From Dioscorea cayenensis subsp. rotundata (taxonomy: Eukaryota > Streptophyta > Magnoliopsida > Dioscoreales > Dioscoreaceae), in NCBI RefSeq assembly GCF_009730915.1, contig NC_052488.1, positions 13,189,733-13,253,732 on the forward strand: 64,000 nt of DNA. Reading direction: 5' to 3'. The position numbers and the translations under genes were made by a program. The notes under the pieces were generated by a model, which was given only the letters and a program-made list of their open reading frames with translations, made no database searches and was not told where the DNA came from. Below, in pieces: positions 34,243 to 45,754 of this stretch (the stretch's first letter is position 1; every line of letters starts with the position of its first letter).

Positions 34243-35540
34243 CTCAACTAGCCTCTGCAATGACTGGACGTGGTTGATGATTTCGTCCGACGCCAGCGCC
34301 GTGCCTGATATCTAATTTATATTATTTTATTTTTTAATTTACAAAGTAAACTCAAATAGTTAGGAAGTTGAAAAGCGTGTGCTTAATTAATTAACTAAGT
34401 AAAACGATTTGATTAGGGACATTGATGTATTTCCGGCATGTGAACAACAAGGACATAAATTCCGGTATTCACTAGAAAATTGGGCTTTTGATTTTACCAC
34501 AATCGTACACCCCTTTTATATAATAATAATAATAATAATAATAATGGGTTGCCTTCTAAACGAAAAACTCATTAATTAAAAAGCCTTTTTCTTTTTTTCC
34601 TTTTTAAGCGAGACTTTCTATATATCTATATCTATATATATATATATATATATATATTTAAAGTTTAGGGACACAATGAATAATAACCTTATGGGCAAAA
34701 GATCAATAATGCGGCAAGCAATGAGAGAAAAAGGAAAGCCTAAAAAAATGCAAAACTTTTACAAGCATATGTCATTGTTTCCAAGCCCAACCCGACCGCA
34801 TGTTTGGTAGACCAACCGGATCACACCACCCCACGAATCCAACTGTTTGCCTACCCACTACTTCTTCATCAAGACCCTTTGATTCGACCAAAATAACAAC
34901 CATGCCATATAAACCTTTTTATTTCACCCAAATAAAATAAAATAAATAACTTTTAAATCAGGCTGACCTTGCTGCAACCGGGGACCAATTCCTGCAGCAG
35001 CTTCATCCTAGCATTTATTTTCTCCCTCCTTGCCTAAAAAAATTAATTTTAAAAAAAACAACATTTTATAGAAAATTTAAAAAAAAAAGAAAAATAATTA
35101 ATTAATGATTAGATTCTAATGACGAGGATTACTCTTTCTGCCAAACTATGGCTATCGATGGCTCAGCCACGCCCGAGCTCCGGACGTGGGCGTAAAGGGA
35201 GCTTCTCGTTCTCCTCCGATGGTTTTTCCGGCTCCCTCTTCTCCACTCCGGCTCTTCTTCGCCGGTGGCTTAGCCCTATAACCAAACCGCGTTTCCAGAT
35301 TCGCACAAGAGAATGTAAAAAGCAATGAAATATAACCCTAGAATTCTCTATACCTTGTTCCGGTCACCGTCCTTCCGTTTCACCGGCCGCTGAGGCCGGT
35401 CACCGGAGTCGGAGTCCACAGGTTATTGCTTCGAGCGTGGTGCGTGGCTGCCGGAGTTTGACGCTTGTGGAGACTCCCCAGCGGCGGCGAAGACGGAGAA
35501 CAAGCATCAGACCCAACCAGGCACGCATGACATGAACTGT
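34243..35540 (-). pseudogene. bHLH transcription factor fragment captured in the CACTA element
   Basis: Minus-strand pieces with correct splice sites spell a plant bHLH domain. In reading order: about 35540-35354, ending RPVKRKDGDRNK at a GT donor; about 35330-35133, with YAHVR and then IDSHSLAER; 35033-34968, ARREKINARMKLLQELVPGC and SK; 34311-34243, ISGTALASDEIINHVQSLQR and LVE. This matches the plant bHLH group around BPE, CIB and BEE (DSHSLAERVRREKI, LVPGCNK, DEIINYVQSLQRQVEFLS). These factors bind E-boxes as dimers. An in-frame TAA lies in the first piece (about 35427) and a net frameshift between YAHVR and IDSHS in the second. The two later exons are intact. No C-terminal exon is seen. 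It is a broken, incomplete copy. Confidence 0.85.
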
Positions 35541-36887
35541 GTATGAAGGGAATGTAAGGAGGGTATGAAGTTTTTGTTTCTTTTCTCAGAGAATGGACTT
35601 TTTGGCGGTCATGATCCAAGACATTTATGTCCGGCTCCATGTGTTAAGTCGGGATGGTTTAGGGTTTTGGAAACCAAGGATTTGTCACATGGACTTGTCT
35701 CATCTAGGTTTTTACGTAGCTATGGCTTCTAGATCTAGGGGTTTTAAGTGCAGACAGTCTCACCCTCCAAAGACCTATCTATATTCCCCACATACACACC
35801 CTTTGCATGGTTGGCTGGGTATAGCGTAGCATATTCAATTATATATCATTCATTGTGTATATTTCTTTTCACTTATCATATATGCTGAACAGTAATTGCT
35901 CTTTATTAATAAACACTTGTAAGTCTCTCATCTTAAAATTGACAGAAAAACACTGAAATCTCTTGGTCATAAAACTTTTGTAAGTTTATATATACTTTTG
36001 TCACTCGTTTAAGTTGATATTAATATAGTAGAACAATAAACAGCAATCACATGCAAAACTATTTATCTGAGTTCAAATTTTACAAGTTCATACATGCAAC
36101 ATGAGAAACTCCTTTAAATTAAATATATCAAATGAATCTATATTACTCTTTCTAGTTTTTAAGCCATGTTGTATTTTTCTAAACATTTTTTTTTTCTTGT
36201 TTGCATGTTTTGAAAAGTTAGAAATGCCTAACCAAAAAGAATATTTACTCAATGTTTCAGTACTATCAACAAGAATCATCCAAACTGAGGTAGCAAATCA
36301 CAAACCTGCAAAACTCTAATAGGTAAACAATGCATACACTTTACTTTCTCATATTAATAAATATACGAATTGTGTCTGTGGAATATTTGCAGGGATCTTG
36401 TATTGTGAAGCAAGAAGGCATGTTTGGTGGGTCAAGCACTTGAAATCAACTATTTCCGAGTGAGAAACTATTTGGAGGTAAAATGGATAATCTTGTATTG
36501 CTATTTTTATAAAATGACATCTAATTAAGTTTAGGAGTTGCAAACAAGATCAAAATGCATGCTCATTAGTCAATTTCATGGCTTTGTCATCTATAATAAA
36601 TCATGTAGAATTGGTTAGTGTAATGGGAAGTTTAATTAACATATTCTAAACAAAGGAATCATGTAGACTGTCATCTAAGTTTTTTTTAACATTATTAGTA
36701 AACTATTTAACAATAAATCTTTCCTATTATAACATTATTTTTATAATAGTTTCTCTAATAAGTATTGGCATGTGGAAATAAAATATATGCAAACACTAAT
36801 ATTATAAATCATTCTTTATTTTAATTTTTTTAATTCTCACAAGTAATTTAAATCTATTGTTATTATTCAGTGTTAATTCTTCAACTT

Positions 36888-39800
36888 ATGGATAAAACGT
36901 GGATAAACCTTACATCAAGAGCAAGTGAAGAGTATATAAATGGGGTCACCAATTTCTTAGATTTTGCCTTTGCCAAATTATCCGAAGATGGTAAAATTTG
37001 GTGTCCTTGTGTTAAATGTGTGAACACATATAGGGTGTCCCGAAGAGAAGCATTTGATCACATTATTTGTGATGGCTTTCTTAAAGGATATGTTCGATGG
37101 ATTTTTCATGGGGAAACCACGGAAGTAGCTACTTCTACTGTTATAAGTAATGAAGAAGAAATAGTGTTTGGCAATGATATTCATGAGTTATTGCATGATA
37201 TGATGGCTGAAGAAGATATGAATGCTGATGTCCATAATATGCAATCAGAAGAAAGTCACTGGGGCCAACATTATACTCACAGAATTCATAGTGACAATTT
37301 TTATAGCTTGCTTAAAGATGCTGAGGTGGAATTATATCCGGGTTGCAAGAATTTCACAAAATTCTCTTTTGCGATCTATTTGTTCCACATTAAATGTTTT
37401 AATGGGTGGACCAACAAGTCCTTCAATGCATTACTAGAGTTGCTGAAACTTGTTCTACCAGAAGGTAATACATTGCCAAGGTCATATCAAGAAATGAAAA
37501 AGATGATTTCTGCATTAAGTTTGGGTTATGAAAAAATTCATGCTTGTCCCAATGATTGCATACTATTTTGGAAGGAGAATGCAAATGAAGACAAATGCAC
37601 AAAATGTGGAGCTTCAAGATGGAAAGAGAGCTTGAATGATGGAAAAAATGATTCTGAAGATGCTTTTACAAAAAAGAAAAAAAAAGCTACCAAAATATTA
37701 CGATGGTTTCCTCTTATTCCAAGATTGCAAAGGTTATTTATGTCTTCAAAAACTGCTTCTCTAATGACTTGGCATGAACATGAACGTACCAAAGATGGAT
37801 GCCAAAGACATCCTGCAGATTCTCAAGCTTGGAAAGAATTAGATTCTCGATATCCTCAATTCTCCTCTGATCCTCGTAATGTTCGGTTGGGATTAGCTTC
37901 TGATGGTTTCAATCCATTCAAAACTATGACTATTGTTCATAGTGCTTGGCCTGTTATCTTGATACCTTATAATTTACCTTTATGGATGTGTATGAAGCAG
38001 TCAAACTTTATTCTTTCCTTGCTTATTCCTGGTCCAAAAGGACCTGGAAACAATATAGATGTATACTTGCAACCGTTGATTGAAGAATTGCAAGTGCTTT
38101 GGGAAGTTGGTATAGAGACTTTTGATGCGGCCACAAATCAAATTTTTCAGTTACATGCAGCAGTTATTTGGACAATCAATGACTTTCCTGCATATGCCAA
38201 TTTGTCTAGATGGAGTACGAAGGGAGAGTATGCATGTCCCTGTTGTGGATATGATGCCAATTCTAAGTGGTTAAAACATAGTAGAAAGCATTGTTACATG
38301 GGCCATCGTAGATGGTTGAAACCTAACCATAGGTTTCGTAATGATAAACTTTCTTTTGATGGGACACAAGAATTTAGAAATGCTCCATTACCATCATCTG
38401 GTATTGAAGTGTTGAGACAAGTGGAAGATATGAATGGTAGCAAAGATGGACCTTGGAAAAAGAAGAGCATTTTTTTCACATTGCCTTATTGGAAACATCT
38501 TCTATTGCGTCATAATCTTGATGTCATGCACATAGAAAAAAAATGTATGTGATAACATCTTTGGCACATTGATTGGACAAGATGGGAAATCAAAGGACAC
38601 TTATAAGTCCAGACTTGATCTTGTTGAAATGGGTATCAGGAGCGTTCTTCATCCCAAAACTCGTCCTGACACTAATATTCAATATTTTACCACAAGCTTC
38701 CTATCAGATGAGTTTGGAAGAAAAAAAATACTTTTTTGAAGATTCTCAAGGAAATGAGAACTCCAGATGAATATTCTTCTAATATCTCACGTTGTGTGCA
38801 ACTTAAACAACGGAAGCTCATAGGACTGAAAAGTTATGATTGTCATTTATTAATGCAAGAATTTCTTCCCATAGCAATACGATGTTCTTTACCTGAAAAA
38901 GTGTGCTCAGTTCTAATTGACTTGTCCAATTTTTTTAAAGACCTTTGCTCTAAGGTTCTTCAAGAAAGTGACTTTGATTTGCTTGAGTATCGAGCTGCTT
39001 CAACATTATGTGAAATGGAAAAAAAATTTCCTCCGTCTTTTTTTACCATAATGGTACATTTGGTTATTCATTTAGCAAATGAAGCAAGACTTGCTGGTCC
39101 AGTCATATATCGGTGGATGTATCCTGTTGAGAGGTATATGTTGCATTCTAAATATTTATTTTAAATACCTAAATTTCAATTTTATATTTAATACATATAC
39201 TTATATTTGAATTTATATTTGAATAGGTTTCTTCTTACGCTTAAGACGTATGTGCGTAATAGAGCTAGTCCAGAGGGTTCAATTGCAGAAGGCTATTTAG
39301 CTAATGAATGTTTAACTTTTGCTTCACGATATTTAGTGGGGACTGAAACTAGCTTAAATCAATCAACTAGAAATGAAGAAGATCAAAATGTTGCCAATGA
39401 TGAGGAAGTATCCATTTTTGCAAATGTTGGAAGACCATTGGGAAGGGAAAAAAAATAAAGGCTTTAGTAGTAACAAGCGTAAGAGGGTCTCACGTATTAC
39501 ACTTGACAACCAAACTTTGGTACAAGCACATCGTTATGTGTTGTTCAATTCTAATGGAGTTGCTCCATTTTTAAAGTAAGATTAATTCATCATATAAATT
39601 TTTATGTGTGCTAAATTATATTAATTGAAAATTTTTATTTAGTATATTTAATTTTGTATTTAGGAAGCATGAGCAATTTATTAAGAGGCGTAATCGCTCC
39701 CCACGTCTTTCGCCTTATGAGATACAAAAGTTACAAAGTGAAATATTTCATGATTGGTTTCATGATCATGTAAGTGTGACTTCAAGTTTGGATTACTTAT

Positions 39801-40549
39801 AATATTTTTAAGTTATAGCATTATTTTAATTAATTATGTATGATATTACATAGGTTGCACAATTGGAGCAACAAGGAAATGCAAACATCACCGATGAACT
39901 TAGACTACTTGCTCGTGGTCCAATGGATACAGCAAGGAGATATACTGGATACATTGTTAATGGTTTTAGATTTCACACCAAAGCTCGTGAAAGATGGTTG
40001 AAAACTCAAAATAGTGGGGTTGTTGTAACATCTAAGATGATGAGTTATGCAAGTTCAAGGGATGCACGACCTATTGAAGGAGAAATTAACTATTATGGGG
40101 TTTTAACTGACATCATTCAACTAAACTACAGTGGTAGATTCAAGGTTGTTTTATTTAAATGTGATTGGATCGATCCAAATAGAGGTTTGAAAAAAGATAA
40201 ATTTGGTTTTACTATTGTGAATTTTTCACATCTTGCTCATAGTGGAACTAATTTGGTTGATGATCCTTTTGTTTTTGCATCACAAGCTAAGAAGGTCTTT
40301 TATGTTCAAGATGAAAAGAATAAAGATTGGCTTATTGTCAAGCATGCAAAACTTAGGGACATATATGATATCGGTGGTGGATCATCCTTTGATAGGGGTC
40401 AAGGGAGTGGAGAAGTACAAGATGATGACTCACATGACACTACAAAATGGGTTCGAAATGAAGTTGATGGAGTGGAGCTCACACAAGAAATGAAAACGGC
40501 GCATGAAGAAGAACAAGCTCTTTATGAACATAATGAGGACCTTTTTTAG
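36888..40549 (+). pseudogene. CACTA TnpD-type transposase, four exons, frame interrupted only at poly-A runs
   Basis: Exons: 36888-39133, 39227-39575, 39664-39769, 39854-40549. The start is ATG 36888 (MDKTWINLTSRASEEYINGV). Domains in order: Transposase-associated zinc region (about residues 1-75, with CPCVKC), Transposase_21 (from about residue 120; ASDGFNPF, ITNPGPKGPG-like LIPGPKGPGNNIDVYL, CPCCG, HNLDVMHIEK), DUF4218 (about 38760-39320; GLKSYDCHLLMQEFLPIAIR, RPEGS-like ASPEGSIAEGYL) and DUF4216 (about 39940-40375; YYGVLTDIIQLNY, FKCDW). This protein catalyses excision in En/Spm-type elements. The frame shifts at three 8-A runs: 38536-38543, 38721-38728 (these two cancel) and 39448-39455. 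No stray stop codons occur elsewhere. The shifts could be true decay or base-calling errors. Confidence 0.9.
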
Positions 40550-40810
40550 ATCTATTTTATGATTTAATTTCGTGTTATAGATGTTGATTATAGAACCAAG
40601 TTTGTTCATTTTATTTTGTTGATGTGACTATGTGGGTATGAAGTTTAATTTGTGTGTTTGAATTTTATTATATTTTGATTATCTTGGTTAATGCATGTCC
40701 TTTAAGAGCATATAAAGGTAAATTACTTATTTTCCTTTAACTAAGATTTATTTGAGGCATTTTTTTATGAGGAAATTAATTTATCTGTTAATTTTTTTTA
40801 TTTCAGATAA

Positions 40811-43136
40811 ATGGGAAAGCGTAAACGGTTGAATATCACTAAGACAAATCGCACTTCGACTTCTCAACAACAATCCGAATCAGGCTCATTATCTGAACAA
40901 CAATCTGTGTTTTTAGGAACTGAGCTTTCACCAAATGAACCTCGACAACAATTTGAACAACCATCAACTTCATGTATAAATTCTAACGCATTAGTTAATG
41001 TATTTTCACTTATTTATATTTAACTGTGACTTAAATTTTTTTGTGTTACTCTTTTATGTAGGTAATGCTAAGCCAAAAAAAGTTCGAGGTCCTACACGTA
41101 TGGCTGATATTTGGGATTTGAATAATGAAGAACGAGTTGTTGTCAAGTTAAACGATCACCGTATACCAATTGGAGAAGAAGCTACTAAATTAACTCGATT
41201 TATCGGTAGTATGATGCGAATGCCTAACTTTGCACCTATTACTTACACAACTTGGCATGAGTTCCCAGATTCTACAAAGGAAGAAATATGGAAAGTAATC
41301 GAGGTATTAAATCTTATTATGTTCAAGATATATTTTTTTAATTTACTTCAATATATTAGCATTCAACTAATACTTTTTTTCTTATTTTTTTCTTAAAATT
41401 TTAGACCAAATTCACATTTGAGTTGTTGCATTCACATGAGAATGATGAGTCTTTAAATGAAAATACAACTCAAATGGTTAAGAGTTGGATAGTGTCTGAT
41501 ATGAGTACTAAGTGGAGGCAATGGAAGAATTTTTTGAAGTCCAAATATTATGATGAACACAAGACAGTAGAGGAAATGGCCTCAAAGATTGATGATCCTC
41601 GAGTAGACAAACAACAATTTTTGGTAATTGCTACTTATTGGTTGACTGACAAAGCGAAGGTATATCTATATATTTCACATTATATACCATTTATATTGGT
41701 TTGATAATCAAAACATAATGATACATTATGTTATATTCTATATACTCAAAAATTGTATAGGAACAAAGTGAGACAAATAGAACAAATCGTTCAAAATCTG
41801 ATGAACCCCATTGTGCAGGAACAAGATCATTCCCTACTATTATTCAAACTGTGGTATAAATTTACAATTTTTTTTATTGAATTTTGACTAATGTTATGGG
41901 TTTTGGGAAATTGAGTTTGTTATATCTACTTAAATAAAGTAATTTTGTAGACTGAAGAATCTAATGGAATTCCACCATCACGTGCTGAAATGTATATACG
42001 CACTCGTACCCGTAAAGATGGAAGTGTTGTGAATGAAAAAGCAGCTTCTGTTGTGGTATTTATTTAACTTCATGCTATTTTTAATTAATGGTTGTGTTTT
42101 CTAATAACTTGACACTTACACTAAATTCAATGGTTTGTAGAATTATGGATGGCAAGGAAATAGAGGTTCTAGTATTTTTTTGATTTTATGCTTTTGATTT
42201 ATATTGTAGGAACTTATGAAGAAAGGATTAAGTGAAAGTAATTCACAAGATCCTAAAAGGTGTTCATGGGAAAATGATGTGTATTCACAAGTTAAAGGAC
42301 CAGAGAAAAGAGGGCGTATTCGTTGTATGGGAACAATTTCTACTTCATCAAGCAAGTCTGGTCCTTCATGTTCTCAAATCATATATCATAATGAAGTACA
42401 AGATTTGAAGGCTGAGGTTCAAGGATTGAAGGAAGCTTTAACTACTGTGATTTCATTATTTCAAAAACAATTTCCTAATGAGAACATGGAGGTCCTAAAT
42501 GCTGTGACTCGCATAGTCAATGGAGAGGTATGTGATACTATGTATATTTAGCTATATATATATATATTAGAGTAGCAAATTTGTTGTTAGTCTATAGTCA
42601 CACTATGGATTAAATATATTTATTTTTCCTTATTGGCACATATAAGTTTTTTTAATCTTTTGTTTTGATTGTTGTATATTTAATTATTTTAATTTGGTTT
42701 GTTGTAGGATTTTGATGGTATTGTTGGTAATTTTTTAATAGTCTTTGATATTTATCATTGTTTTTAAATACATTTATTTTTCCCTTATTGTCATATATAA
42801 GTTTTGTTCATTTTTTTGTTTTGATGGTTGCATATTTAATTATTTTTATTTTTGGTTTGTTGTAGGATTTTGATGGTATTGTTGGTAATTTTTTTAATGG
42901 TCTTTGATATATATCATTGTTTTTAATCTTTACAAGTTATTACTAGTTTGCAAATCCTTTTAGCTATTGTTGTGTAAACAATTTTAACTTCTATTTTATA
43001 TAATTTGTAGGTACCTGATGCTTCTAGTGCTCAACAAACGCCGCGTGGGAATAATCATTCTCATGAATCAAGTCATCAAGTAAATCCAAATGCATCAAGT
43101 AAGCTCTTATTGTCTCCAAATGAAAAGAAGGCATGA
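40811..43136 (+). CDS. CACTA second transposase gene, Transposase_24 (Ptta/En/Spm) family, seven exons, 433 aa
   Basis: Exons by GT-AG junctions: 40811-40973, 41062-41303, 41405-41659, 41761-41853, 41951-42055, 42210-42527, 43011-43136. They sum to 1302 nt with all phases agreeing and one stop. The N-terminus is basic and Gln/Ser-rich (MGKRKRLNITKTNRTS). The centre carries the family blocks GPTRMADIWDL, NDHRIPIGE, FIGSMMRMPNFAP, TTWHEFPDSTKEEIW and SKWRQWKNFLKSKYY. A later block, PPSRAEMYIRTRTRKDGS, is also typical, followed by a predicted coiled coil (EVQDLKAEVQGLKEALTTV). Such proteins are thought to act like TnpA, binding the subterminal repeats. The gene lies 261 bp downstream of the TnpD-type gene. 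It looks intact. Confidence 0.88.
42612..42927. repeat. Tandem duplication, 158-bp period, in the last intron of the Transposase_24 gene
   Basis: Two copies of about 158 bp (about 42612-42768 and 42770-42927) each contain TTTGTTGTAG|GATTTTGATGGTATTGTTG|GTAATT, that is, an acceptor, 19 nt and a donor. A 19-nt micro-exon would break the frame, so it is probably intronic. Confidence 0.75.
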
Positions 43137-43599
43137 CATGTTGTATATTATTTTACTTATAGTTTTTTTATATTATTCAGCTTATTATTTTAAGTTTTTA
43201 TATTAGTGTTTTATTGTTACATACATCTTATTAATTGTAATTTTTTTTAAAATGGTTCTTGTAGGTGATGCCGTTTAGAAGATGACATCGGTTCTACTTG
43301 GGAAAATTCTTGTTGCTTTATTGGGTTGTTAGACATGAAATGAAAGTAGTTTATTTTTGTGTTAGATTTGAAATTGAGGGAAGAACTCTTGGTTGTCAAG
43401 ATTGAATGGTGGTTTATTTTTGGACATATACCTTATAAATATATGTTTGTGGTGATGTAATAGTTTTTTTCTTTTTTTATTTTTTTAGTGGAATGTTTTT
43501 TTGTGTTTTTTTAATGGCATTGATTGTTTTTAATTTATTGTAAATTAATTTAATTGTGTATGAGTTATTAAACTATTCATAATATATTTCCGGGGGTAA

Positions 43600-44287
43600 C
43601 AATAATAGTTTTTATTGATGATTAATTATTAATATAAAAAATTTTTACCGACGGTATAGTAGTTGCTAAAAGCTAAACATGTCTTTTTGAATATACATCT
43701 ATAGCAACGGATGTTGTAGTCATTGATAAATCAAATGGATTTATTCCAACAAATATTGTAACTGGTTGTATAGGTCTATGCTTATGAGATTTTTTTATTG
43801 ATGGTAAAAAAATGTTGGAATATACATTTTTATCATTGGTATAAGGTAAATAAATATGAGATGCTTTACCAGCGGTGAGATTAATAGTTATGAGTTATAT
43901 TCCGTTGGTAAATCCCATGAACCTTTTCCAATAGAAGCTATAACCGTTGGTATAGATGTATGTGCACAAGACTTTTACTAATTGTAAAAAAATTGTTGGA
44001 ATAAGTGTTTTTATTGTTGGTATAGGATAAGTAATTTGACGGTGCTATCTCAACAGTATAACCAATAGTTACAATCATATTCCGTTGGTAAAACTAATAA
44101 ATCTATTCCAACAAACGCTATATCCGTTGGTATAGGTCTATACCTACAAGGCTTTTACCGACGGTAAAATAAGTGTTGGAATAGCTATTTTTATTGTTGG
44201 TATAGGGTTTTGGGACTTTTACCAACGGATTTTTGACTTTTACCAACATATCTTACACCGTCACTATATGGCAATTTATTTGTAGTA
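43600..44287. repeat. Right subterminal repeats and terminal inverted repeat of the CACTA element
   Basis: Many copies of CCGTTGGTATAGG-, ACCGACGGTAAAA- and GTGTTGGAATA-like words occur, mirroring the left end. The TIR ends at 44287 and the TAT duplication follows. The polyA region of the Transposase_24 gene lies before it, from 43137. Confidence 0.8.
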
Positions 44288-44607
44288 TATAAGATTAATC
44301 TGGAAACCATGAACCAGAAAATCAAAGGCGATGATCTAAAAATAAATAAAATGAAATGAAATGAAGAAAAGATCTAGAGATCGCATAGAAAAAACCTTAT
44401 AAGGAAGAGAGCTTCTCCACCACCATCATCTTCTCCTTTGAAAACAGTATTTGATACCTAGAATCAATGAACCCTAACCCTAGAAAAAGTTAATTAATCA
44501 CCAAACCAACAAAACTTCGGAAATAAATCAATCAAAAGGTTTATAGATCACAATACCACTTCGGAAGCACTCTAGGCCAAGATTGTCAACTTGGATCAAA
44601 ATTATAG
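44288..44607 (-). other. Exon-like spacer between CACTA and MITE
   Basis: On the minus strand, sequence 'tctag|GTATCAAATACTG...' around 44455 with AAGGAGAAGATGATGGTGG and AACCCTAACCCTAG-like words (about 44470-44485) resembles a plant gene leader. I see no protein I can name. It may belong with the exon-like piece at 45354-45553, upstream on the same strand. Confidence 0.25.
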
Positions 44608-45266
44608 GGGTTGTTTGGATTGGCTTCTAGAAAGCCCATAAGCACTTTTTTATAAGTTAAGAACTTTTGGATGGAAAAAAAGATGTTTGTATTAGCTTTT
44701 CTGCAAAAGCAGAAGCTGTTCAAAAAGCCCAAATTCAACTTTTTTCAAAAGCTGGTAAAGAGGTACTTTTGAAAAAAGCACTTCTAAAAAGCTGTTTTTA
44801 GGTGTTGTAAATTACCAGTTTACCCTCAACAATTAAACAAATTAATGCCCTCAGTCCTAGCTTATTAAACAAAAACAAACAGGACAATAACAATAATAAT
44901 AATAATAATAATTATTATTTTTATTATTATTATTATTATTATTGTTATATAATACATTAAGAAGTTATTGTTATTATTATCATTAATGTTTTCATTATCA
45001 TTATTAATAGCGATGTATAATAATAACTCAATGAAAAATCAATGAATGCCCACTTTAGTAATTTGCCCCGTAAAAGCCATTTTAAAAATATACATCCAAA
45101 TAACTTCACACATATAAAAGTACTTTAACATTAGCTTACCCAAACATAAAATACTAAAAAGCACTTAACTTACTCTCAAAAGCACTTTTAAAAAAAGTGC
45201 TTCTAAAAAGTGCTTCTATAACTTAAAAAAAAAAGTACTTTTTTTAAAGCTAACCCAAACAAGGCC
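44608..45266. mobile_element. hAT-like MITE, about 0.66 kb
   Basis: The ends are inverted: GGGTTGTTTGGATTGGCTT at the left and, on the minus strand, GGCCTTGTTTGGGTTAGCTT at the right. Subterminal AAAAGCACTT/AAGTGCTTTT words occur in both halves, and a TAA/TTA repeat fills the middle (about 44890-44945). The flanks share only ATAG (44604-44607 and 45267-45270), so the duplication is not certain. No coding capacity is seen; it would depend on a transposase made elsewhere. Confidence 0.7.
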
Positions 45267-45353
45267 ATAGTCATTCATTAGCAGGCCTAGAATCAAAACA
45301 CCACAAAAATTAGGAAAAACTCAGAAGAAAATTAGGTAAAGAAATTACAATAC

Positions 45354-45553
45354 TTAGATAGGTCTCCGGCGAGGTAGGCGTCGTCGAAGTTGAGGGCGTA
45401 AAGAGGATCATACCTGAAATCCTCGAAATGGCAACAATGGTGATGATTGTGGGACATCCGAGACACCAGGCGGAGGAGCAATAGCGGTCGCCGCTCGGAT
45501 CCAAGTGGAGGAGGAGCGGATGAGGAAGGCGGCCTAGCAGTCGTCGACGTCAC
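45354..45553 (-). pseudogene. Exon-like fragment with a YDPLYALNFDD box
   Basis: The minus strand encodes, from an ATG at 45456, MSHNHHHCCHFEDFRYDPLY then ALNFDDAYLAGDLS, up to a possible donor TCTAA|GTATTG. Upstream in the same frame the sequence is GC-rich and Pro/Ser/Arg-rich without a clear start. The YDPLxYALNFDD box recalls small plant stress-induced or elicitor-responsive proteins, a family of unknown function. No second exon could be linked. It may be the first exon of a real gene broken by the CACTA and MITE insertions, or a captured piece. Confidence 0.3.
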
Positions 45554-45754
45554 GATTGGCTGCGGAGATGGAGGCTGCCTGTCAGAGTCTCGAGAAAGGG
45601 AGAGGATGAGGAGCGGATGGAATTATAATTATATAATATAATATATATATATATATATAATTATATATAATAATACAAGTATATATATATATAATTATCT
45701 TAAATCAGGAGTTTAACAATGTATTAAAAAACTATTATATTTGTATTTTTTTTT

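Larger units (their letters stand above)
29826..44287 (+). mobile_element. CACTA (En/Spm) DNA transposon, 14.46 kb, two transposase genes plus captured host DNA
   Basis: The left end is CACTACAAAAAAATTGCCAT and the right end, read inward on the minus strand, is TACTACAAATAAATTGCCAT; about 29 bp match with three mismatches, one of them the terminal base. A 3-bp TAT duplication flanks it, as CACTA elements make. Subterminal regions hold many short repeats in both orientations. Inside are a TnpD-type transposase gene (36888-40549) and a second gene of the Transposase_24 family (40811-43136), both on the plus strand. The left half (about 30,300-36,300) is non-transposase DNA with a bHLH gene fragment and a leader-like segment. 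Size and gene order fit an autonomous or recently autonomous element. Confidence 0.93.

Noticed and set aside
35593-35829. Plus-strand frame next to the bHLH fragment
   Set aside because: It has no recognisable domain and overlaps the upstream side of the minus-strand bHLH fragment; composition is not convincing.
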